Positions 59,101 to 64,000 of a stretch of DNA of 64,000 nucleotides are shown piece after piece. Numbering within the stretch: position 1 is the stretch's first letter; every line of letters begins with the position of its first letter. Source of the DNA: Balneolaceae bacterium (lineage in GTDB: Bacteria; Bacteroidota; Rhodothermia; Balneolales; Balneolaceae); assembly GCA_017640605.1 (NCBI GenBank), contig JAEPQH010000013.1, positions 1 through 64,000 of the forward strand, written 5' to 3'. The translations under genes and the position numbers were made by a program. The notes under the pieces were generated by a model. The model saw only the letters and a list, made by a program, of their open reading frames with translations, had not been told where the DNA came from and searched no databases.

Positions 59101-61684
59101 ATATGAAACGGGAGAACAGGTCACACTTACCATTCCAAGTAGTGCTGATTCCAGATTGTTGCTCAGCTTAGAAACGGGTTCTAAAATCTTGGAAACTATT
59201 TGGCTGGATGGCAACGACGGCGAAACCACCTATTCGTTTACCACCGACGAGAGAATGAGTCCAAATGTGTATGCTCATGTGATGCACATTCAACCTCATG
59301 GCCAAACCGATAACGATTTACCGATGCGGATGTACGGTGTGATTCCAATTAACGTTTTTAACCCCGAAACGATGTTGGAGCCGCAGCTTGCAATGCCGGA
59401 TGAATTAAAACCCGAAACTACAACCACAATTCAGGTTACCGAAGCCGGCGGTAAACCAATGAGCTACACGATTGCCATTGTGGATGATGGTTTACTTGAT
59501 CTCACCAATTTTACTACCCCAGATCCACACCCAAATTTTTATGCGCGTGAAGCGCTGGGAATAAAAACCTGGGATTTGTATGACTTTGTAACCAGTGGAT
59601 TCACCGGTGCTGTTTCGCGTGTACTTTCGGTGGGTGGTGATGGCGAGGCACTTGCCGCTGATCCACTGAATGAGGCCAATCGGTTTAAGCCAATGGTTCG
59701 CTTCGAAGGACCTTTTCATTTGGAGGCGGGAGATACTCATACTCACAAAATTTCTATTCCAAATTATGTAGGCTCAGTGAGAACTATGATAGTTGCCGGG
59801 CGAGATGGAAGCTATGGATCCGCTCAAAAAACTACCCCTGTACGAAAACCGGTAATGGTACTTGCTACCTTGCCTCGAGTGTTGGGTCCTGCTGAAAATG
59901 TTGAGTTACCCATTAGTGTGTTTGCAATGCAGGAATCTATCAACAACGTAGAAATCAGCATCGAAACCAACGAGTTGTTTGAAGAAACGGATCAAACGGA
60001 AACTACCCTTCGTTTTGAGGAGCCCGGTGATGAAGTGGTGACATTTTCACTTAAAACAAAAGCCGCCATTGGTGTTGGCAAAGTTCGGGTTGAGGCACGT
60101 AGTGGCAGAGAAACCGCTTATCATGAAATCGAAATTGCCATTCGTAATCCAAATCAACCCTTTACGCAGGTACTCGCAAAAAATTTAGATGCTGGAACTA
60201 ACTGGCAACTACCCCTGGAACTTCAGGGCATGACCGGTACCAATTCTGCTACACTGGAGCTTTCACGCATCCCGCCGATCAACGTAAGTAAGCGATTGAA
60301 ATATTTAATTCGATATCCACACGGGTGTATTGAGCAAACAACCTCGGCAGTTTTTGCACAGATGCTTGCTTCAGATGTTGTTGAACTCGATGCTGAACAG
60401 AAAAAAACGATTCAGCTTAATGTAGAGGAAGGCATCGATCGCATTAGTAAATTTTTGGCGCCGGGTGGTGGGCTGAGCTATTGGCCGGGTTCTGAAGATG
60501 CACACTCATGGGGTACCACCTATGCGTATCACTTTTTGCTCGAAGCACAAAAACGTGGATACTACGTCCCTTCAACTCTGTTGAATTCAATAAATGCGTA
60601 TCAAAATAGAATTGCTCGCCGTTGGACCACCACCGAATATCGCCGGTCCGATTTACAACAAGCTTATCGTTTATATACACTTGCCTTGGCGGGAGCCCCC
60701 GAGCTCGGGGCTATGAATCGCTTTCGGGAGCGTACAAATCTGAGTGCTCAAGCTCGTTGGAGAATTGCCGCCACATATGCTCTTATTGGCCAGCCTGAAG
60801 CAGCAAATGACATCGTAAACGGTGCATCAACCACTGTAGAAGAATATCAAGAATTATCCGGTAGTTTTGGCTCTTCACTTCGCGATCAGGCGATGATTTT
60901 GGAAACTCTTGCTTTACTTGATCGGCAAGATGAAGCCACTGACTTAATGCGAACCATTGCTACCTCATTAAGCACCAACAATTGGTACAGCACACAAACT
61001 ACCGCTTACAGCCTCATCGCCATTTCGAAGTATCTGAATAGTTACGATGTTGCCGGCGAAATTAATGCTTCTTATTCGTTAAACACCGGTTCAAGCGGCA
61101 GTATCTCTACCAATGCATTTGTGCGTCAACTTCCCTTAAGTATTGACGAGCAGGCTGAAAACACCATTTCTCTGTCCAATAAAAGCTCGGGAACTTTATT
61201 TGCTCGCATCATTTTAGAAGGCACCCCACTTATCGGTGATAACATTTCAACTTCATCGAATCTTGTACAGCGTGTTCGCTATCTATCGCTTAACGGGGAG
61301 CCTGTGAATCCCGCTTCCATTGAGCAGGGCTCCGACATTGTGATGGAAATTGCTGTTCAGAATCCAGGGCTTCGAGGTAATTATCAGGAAATGGCATTAA
61401 CCACAGTTTTTCCATCGGGATGGGAGCTTCGAAATACACGTATGGATAGTGAGGCTTTTCAAGAACCGGTTTCAAATTTCGATTATCAAGATATCCGAGA
61501 TGATCGCGTGTATACCTACTTTAATTTATCGGCGAATTCTACCAAGGTTTTTCGTTTCCAACTGAATGCAAGCTATCAAGGTCGATTCTATTTGCCGGCG
61601 GTTTCAACCAGTGCCATGTACGATGAAACAATTAATGCTCGTACGCCCGGACAATGGATAACTATTGAAGCTCCTGGAAACTAG
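56150..61684 (+). CDS. Bacterial alpha-2-macroglobulin (thioester type)
   Basis: A 1844-residue lipoprotein that traps proteases in the periplasm. The lipobox is LLSC near residue 20. MG-type domains run through the first 1100 residues, including GVRRPGD-like YGERGVWRPGDSLFVTLLL near residue 620, the macroglobulin MG3/4 hallmark. Near residue 1393 the thioester motif GCIEQTTS is intact in PHGCIEQTT. The C-terminal part resembles the terpenoid-cyclase-like thioester domain. The 1600+ length matches YfhM. It ends 1 bp before the PBP1C start, forming an operon. Confidence 0.93.
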   Translation: MLHIYFRVALLFCLTVLLSCSQSPELELSSNSQTNSYISAITSGEISAHGEIGITLAKPVTPEKQLRSGLLSFSPSVGGSIEWVNDRTLVFTPSRPLKNGTSYSASLDLAQLFPEAAPTNTYQFSVTTISQDLEVSLGALTPSPQNRDMLQLEGSVFTADLADLNAIKKSIRANLDGQALELVWLSDGLQKTHRFLLQDIARGNTASSLKVLWSGKPIGATATGMATVNIPPKGAFELIESTIFRDENPRIELIFSDNVKSTQNFTGLIALGNGNPVNVIAANNIVTVYPRRRVNGAQTLIIDSALKSSTNKSLGVITQRTVNFFQPKPSVQFLGKGTILPRSNDLFVPFKAVSLGAVDVQVSRIFENNVGQFLQDQQLDGTNTWNLRRVARPVFQGVVPLSTLGNVDAGEWNNYALDLSNFIEPEPGAIYQVEIGFRQHQALYPCGENTQSLSGNMAQSWELDTDLETQYWNSFGDYYRPRNYNWRDRDNPCTSSYFSSNRRIRKNVFASDLGLIAKTDAQNVSTVFVTDLRTTEPLSGVKVQLFSYQQQPIANGVSDVQGKVVLDADQSAYYIIAEQGDQKGYLRTDDGTSLSLSNFDVSGARVQKGIKGFMYGERGVWRPGDSLFVTLLLEDKNKVLPDDHPIIFEFRDPSGQVIDRETQLNNPSGFFVYKGFTDKQAPTGNWRLSAMVGGQTFSKTVKIETVKPNRLKVDLDFDEDAVFANDRTLNATLSSQWLHGATARNLKADVEMMLKPSPPVFDNFRGYSFTDETISFDAKPEFIFDGSLSADGTVDVTHTFPAVEKAPPRLRADFSLRVFEPSGSFSIGRASIFVYPYRTLVGIKAPEGNARRYGNWLNRSETHTFEIATIDAEGTPVGGRNLEYEVYHIRWRWWWERAREDLSNYFERENVRKVASGNLQTQSDGKNTLEFKLPNSADGGRYLIRVKDPRGNHSASTIVYFSWGSGRSNAVSPAQLSFSSDKEEYETGEQVTLTIPSSADSRLLLSLETGSKILETIWLDGNDGETTYSFTTDERMSPNVYAHVMHIQPHGQTDNDLPMRMYGVIPINVFNPETMLEPQLAMPDELKPETTTTIQVTEAGGKPMSYTIAIVDDGLLDLTNFTTPDPHPNFYAREALGIKTWDLYDFVTSGFTGAVSRVLSVGGDGEALAADPLNEANRFKPMVRFEGPFHLEAGDTHTHKISIPNYVGSVRTMIVAGRDGSYGSAQKTTPVRKPVMVLATLPRVLGPAENVELPISVFAMQESINNVEISIETNELFEETDQTETTLRFEEPGDEVVTFSLKTKAAIGVGKVRVEARSGRETAYHEIEIAIRNPNQPFTQVLAKNLDAGTNWQLPLELQGMTGTNSATLELSRIPPINVSKRLKYLIRYPHGCIEQTTSAVFAQMLASDVVELDAEQKKTIQLNVEEGIDRISKFLAPGGGLSYWPGSEDAHSWGTTYAYHFLLEAQKRGYYVPSTLLNSINAYQNRIARRWTTTEYRRSDLQQAYRLYTLALAGAPELGAMNRFRERTNLSAQARWRIAATYALIGQPEAANDIVNGASTTVEEYQELSGSFGSSLRDQAMILETLALLDRQDEATDLMRTIATSLSTNNWYSTQTTAYSLIAISKYLNSYDVAGEINASYSLNTGSSGSISTNAFVRQLPLSIDEQAENTISLSNKSSGTLFARIILEGTPLIGDNISTSSNLVQRVRYLSLNGEPVNPASIEQGSDIVMEIAVQNPGLRGNYQEMALTTVFPSGWELRNTRMDSEAFQEPVSNFDYQDIRDDRVYTYFNLSANSTKVFRFQLNASYQGRFYLPAVSTSAMYDETINARTPGQWITIEAPGN

Positions 61685-61685
61685 T

Positions 61686-64000
61686 TTGAGTAAGAAAACC
61701 ACATATTATTCAGGTCAGGCTGATCCATTGCGGTCCCTCGTTAAGCTAAAGCCGCGGTTTATGATTGGAGCACTAATCTTTGGTTTGATGGGATATGTTT
61801 ACTGGAATTCGTTACCTGATCCTCTTTTTAATACTCCCTACTCAACCGTACTTGAGTCGGCCAATGGAGAATTATTAGGTGCTAAAGTTGCCGATGATAG
61901 TCAGTGGCGTTTTCCTATTTCTCACTCGATTCCTGATAAATTCAAAACGGCCATTATCGAATTTGAAGATCGGCGCTTTTATGATCATGCAGGTGTGGAT
62001 GCTAGGGCAATCATTCGAGCCGCTAAGCAAAACTACGAATCTGGGCGAATTGTAAGTGGTGCCAGCACGCTAACTATGCAGGTAATTCGCTTAGCGCAAG
62101 AAAACCCAGAGCGAACCGTGCTTCAAAAGCTTAAAGAAATGGTGCTTGCCACTCGATTGGAGTTTTCTGCATCCAAAGATGAAATTTTAGCTTTATATAC
62201 AGCCCATGCTCCTTTTGGTGGAAATGTTGTGGGCCTGGAAACCGCCGCTTGGCGTTATTTTGGCAGAGAAGCTTCTCAACTTTCGTGGGCCGAAACTGCT
62301 ACACTAGCTGTTTTACCAAATAGCCCGGCTCTTATCCATCCGGCACGAAATCGCTCAGAGTTAAAGGCAAAACGAGACCGGCTGCTTAAACGATTGTATG
62401 AAAATGATTCGCTTGATTCTCTAACTTACCATTTATCTCTGATGGAAGCTTTGCCAAGTAAACCCCTGCCGCTCCCTCAAGATGCTCCCCATTATTTGGC
62501 GAAGCAAGTACTAACATCCCAAAAAGGAACTCGGATAAAAAGCACCATTCAACAGCCGATTCAGCAAAAAGTGAACGAAATTCTGGGTTATCATCATCAG
62601 CAATTATCAGCAAATGGAATCGAAAACGCTGCCGTTGTGGTGATTGACGTTAAAAGCCAAGAAGTGTTGAGTTACGTTGGAAATACAAAGGCAGGAGTAA
62701 ATCACGATCAATTTGTAAACATTATCGACGCCCCCCGAAGCTCGGGAAGTATTCTAAAGCCCTTGCTCTACCTGATGATGTTGAACGAAGGTCAGATACT
62801 TCCAAACACGTTGGTTCCTGATTTGCCTTCTACATTTTCGGAGTATTCGCCCAAGAATTTTTCCAGAAGTTATGATGGAGCTGTGCCAGCTTCGCAAGTT
62901 ATTGCACGCTCGTTAAATGTTCCATCTGTTCACATGCTTCAACAATATGGTGTTCCGAAATTCCATCATTATCTAAACGAAATGGGTATTTCAACTATCA
63001 CCAATGCACCCGAACACTACGGGCTAACGTTGGTTCTAGGCGGTGCAGAAACTACATTATGGGAAATTTCTGCGGTCTATTCTTCGCTCGCAAATCACCT
63101 AAATACATATGATGGTCACTCTGATCATGCGAAAGATTTTAACCCACATTTACTGAACCCAAATTCGTCAAGAGTTGCCTCGAACATATCATTAAGCGCC
63201 GGCGCTATTTGGGCCACCTTCGAAGCGATGACAGATGTACAACGCCCGGAAGACGAAGTGTTTTGGCGGCGATTTGATGGTGCCCGAAAAGTTGCTTGGA
63301 AAACAGGAACCAGCTTTGGAAACCGAGACGGCTGGGCCATTGGGGTCACCCCGGATTACGTGGTGGGAATTTGGGTAGGTAATGCTGATGGGGAAGGCCG
63401 ACCCGAGTTAACCGGTGTAAAAACTGCCGGACCAATTTTGTTCGACGTGTTTAACGCACTCCCAACTACTGAATGGTTTGCCACCCCTTGGTTTGAACTG
63501 GATGAAATTGAAGTATGCTCAAAAAGTGGTCATCGAGCGGGTGCATATTGCGAAAAAACTACTCGGGAATGGGTGCCCAAAGTAGGATTAAAAACGCAGG
63601 TTTGCCCATATCATAAACTGGTGCACTTGAACGAAAGTAAAACGCTGCAAGTCACTTCAAAATGTGCGGATATTAACACCATAATTAGTGAGTCCCGCTT
63701 TGTATTGCCCGCTGATCAGGAGTGGTACTATCAACAAAGAAATGCCTCTTACACTTCGCTTCCACCTATGGCAAAAAATTGTGGTGAGGATTTGAGTGGC
63801 CCAATTCAACTGATTTATCCAACCACAGAAGCAGATATTTATGTGCCGGTTGAGTTGGACGGAAAAACGGGCAAAACCGTGTTTGAAGTAGCTCATCGTA
63901 TTTCTGATGCAAAAATATTCTGGCATTTAAACGACGAATTTGTTGGCGAAACTACACACATCCACCAACTTGCCCTATCGCCAAGCAGTGGCCGGCACCG
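61686..64000 (+). CDS. pbpC: Penicillin-binding protein 1C (partial at window end)
   Basis: The frame is open from TTG 61686 to the end of the window, about 771 residues without a stop. An N-terminal membrane segment (FMIGALIFGLMGYVYW) is followed by the glycosyltransferase motifs FEDRRFYDHAGVD and GASTLTMQ. The transpeptidase motifs are SGSILK (SxxK), SLN in ARSLNVPS and KTGTS in AWKTGTSFG. The C-terminal PBP1C-type domain (PVELDGKTGK) begins before the end. It sits 1 bp after the alpha-2-macroglobulin stop, the classical pair in which PBP1C repairs peptidoglycan while the macroglobulin traps proteases. The TTG start is the only plausible one. Confidence 0.93.
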   Translation, partial: MSKKTTYYSGQADPLRSLVKLKPRFMIGALIFGLMGYVYWNSLPDPLFNTPYSTVLESANGELLGAKVADDSQWRFPISHSIPDKFKTAIIEFEDRRFYDHAGVDARAIIRAAKQNYESGRIVSGASTLTMQVIRLAQENPERTVLQKLKEMVLATRLEFSASKDEILALYTAHAPFGGNVVGLETAAWRYFGREASQLSWAETATLAVLPNSPALIHPARNRSELKAKRDRLLKRLYENDSLDSLTYHLSLMEALPSKPLPLPQDAPHYLAKQVLTSQKGTRIKSTIQQPIQQKVNEILGYHHQQLSANGIENAAVVVIDVKSQEVLSYVGNTKAGVNHDQFVNIIDAPRSSGSILKPLLYLMMLNEGQILPNTLVPDLPSTFSEYSPKNFSRSYDGAVPASQVIARSLNVPSVHMLQQYGVPKFHHYLNEMGISTITNAPEHYGLTLVLGGAETTLWEISAVYSSLANHLNTYDGHSDHAKDFNPHLLNPNSSRVASNISLSAGAIWATFEAMTDVQRPEDEVFWRRFDGARKVAWKTGTSFGNRDGWAIGVTPDYVVGIWVGNADGEGRPELTGVKTAGPILFDVFNALPTTEWFATPWFELDEIEVCSKSGHRAGAYCEKTTREWVPKVGLKTQVCPYHKLVHLNESKTLQVTSKCADINTIISESRFVLPADQEWYYQQRNASYTSLPPMAKNCGEDLSGPIQLIYPTTEADIYVPVELDGKTGKTVFEVAHRISDAKIFWHLNDEFVGETTHIHQLALSPSSGRH

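Overview
The window is a contiguous piece of a chromosome of moderate-to-low G+C content. It most resembles Balneolota/Rhodothermota, the marine and halophilic relatives of Bacteroidota. This assignment is an inference from four things: the secreted protein at 31833-32750 ends in the type-IX-secretion-style motif NYPNPFNPST; several genes are preceded by the Bacteroidota-type -7 promoter box TAnnTTTG; there is a complete sodium-pumping NADH:quinone oxidoreductase; and several proteins are strongly acidic. There are no phage genes, insertion sequences or CRISPR arrays. Most of the DNA is core metabolism, with a few small accessory patches.

Layout. 1-6450: an ABC-type ATPase and a giant permease fused to an M1 peptidase (minus strand), divergent from a LytS/LytTR two-component pair. 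6450-8800: a repeat-filled gap, tRNA-Phe and recJ. 9000-13330: a leucine-dehydrogenase-like enzyme, then an hsp33 / membrane protein / type II NADH dehydrogenase operon. 13388-19762 (minus): an A-type Fe-S carrier, an AlbA_2 protein, gpsA-plsY (phospholipid synthesis) and lipA, lipB, lpd (lipoate pathway). 20.0-28.2 kb: a small accessory region with a frameshifted lipoprotein, a ParE-type toxin-antitoxin pair, a lytic transglycosylase, a GNAT, a metalloprotease lipoprotein, prfC, a DksA-like protein and a frameshifted DUF72 gene. 28.3-31.8 kb: arginine deiminase, a site-2 protease, a TPR lipoprotein and smpB. 31.8-35.2 kb (minus): a T9SS-type secreted protein, the RNase P RNA gene (with an unusual palindromic insertion), a coiled-coil protein and Nif3. 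35.4-39.3 kb: a yggS / two small membrane proteins / divIVA / purine nucleoside phosphorylase cluster. 39.3-42.8 kb: asparaginase, YceI and gamma-glutamyltransferase. 43-50.9 kb: tRNA-Arg, nqrM, apbE and nqrFEDCBA. 51-55.9 kb: queA, small membrane genes, dxs and xseB. 56.1-64 kb: a bacterial alpha-2-macroglobulin followed by penicillin-binding protein 1C, which runs off the window.

Genes that work together. The NQR locus holds all six subunits plus two maturation factors: ApbE, which attaches FMN to NqrB and NqrC, and NqrM. Lpd, LipB, LipA and the Fe-S carrier form a lipoylation neighbourhood. The alpha-2-macroglobulin/PBP1C pair is the classical periplasmic defence and peptidoglycan-repair module. 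The LytS/LytTR pair probably controls the adjacent ABC-peptidase operon.

Most notable observations: a palindromic 137-bp insertion inside the P12 region of rnpB; a predicted leaderless lytS mRNA; an 18-bp palindrome that supplies -7 boxes to both strands in front of nqrM; loss of all zinc-ribbon cysteines in a CT398-like protein; a yggS-divIVA operon carrying two PspB-like membrane proteins; a pair of inverted DnaA-box-like sites between nqrA and queA; three loci with apparent single-base frameshifts; and several families of intergenic palindromic repeats. No clearly unprecedented multi-gene system was found.
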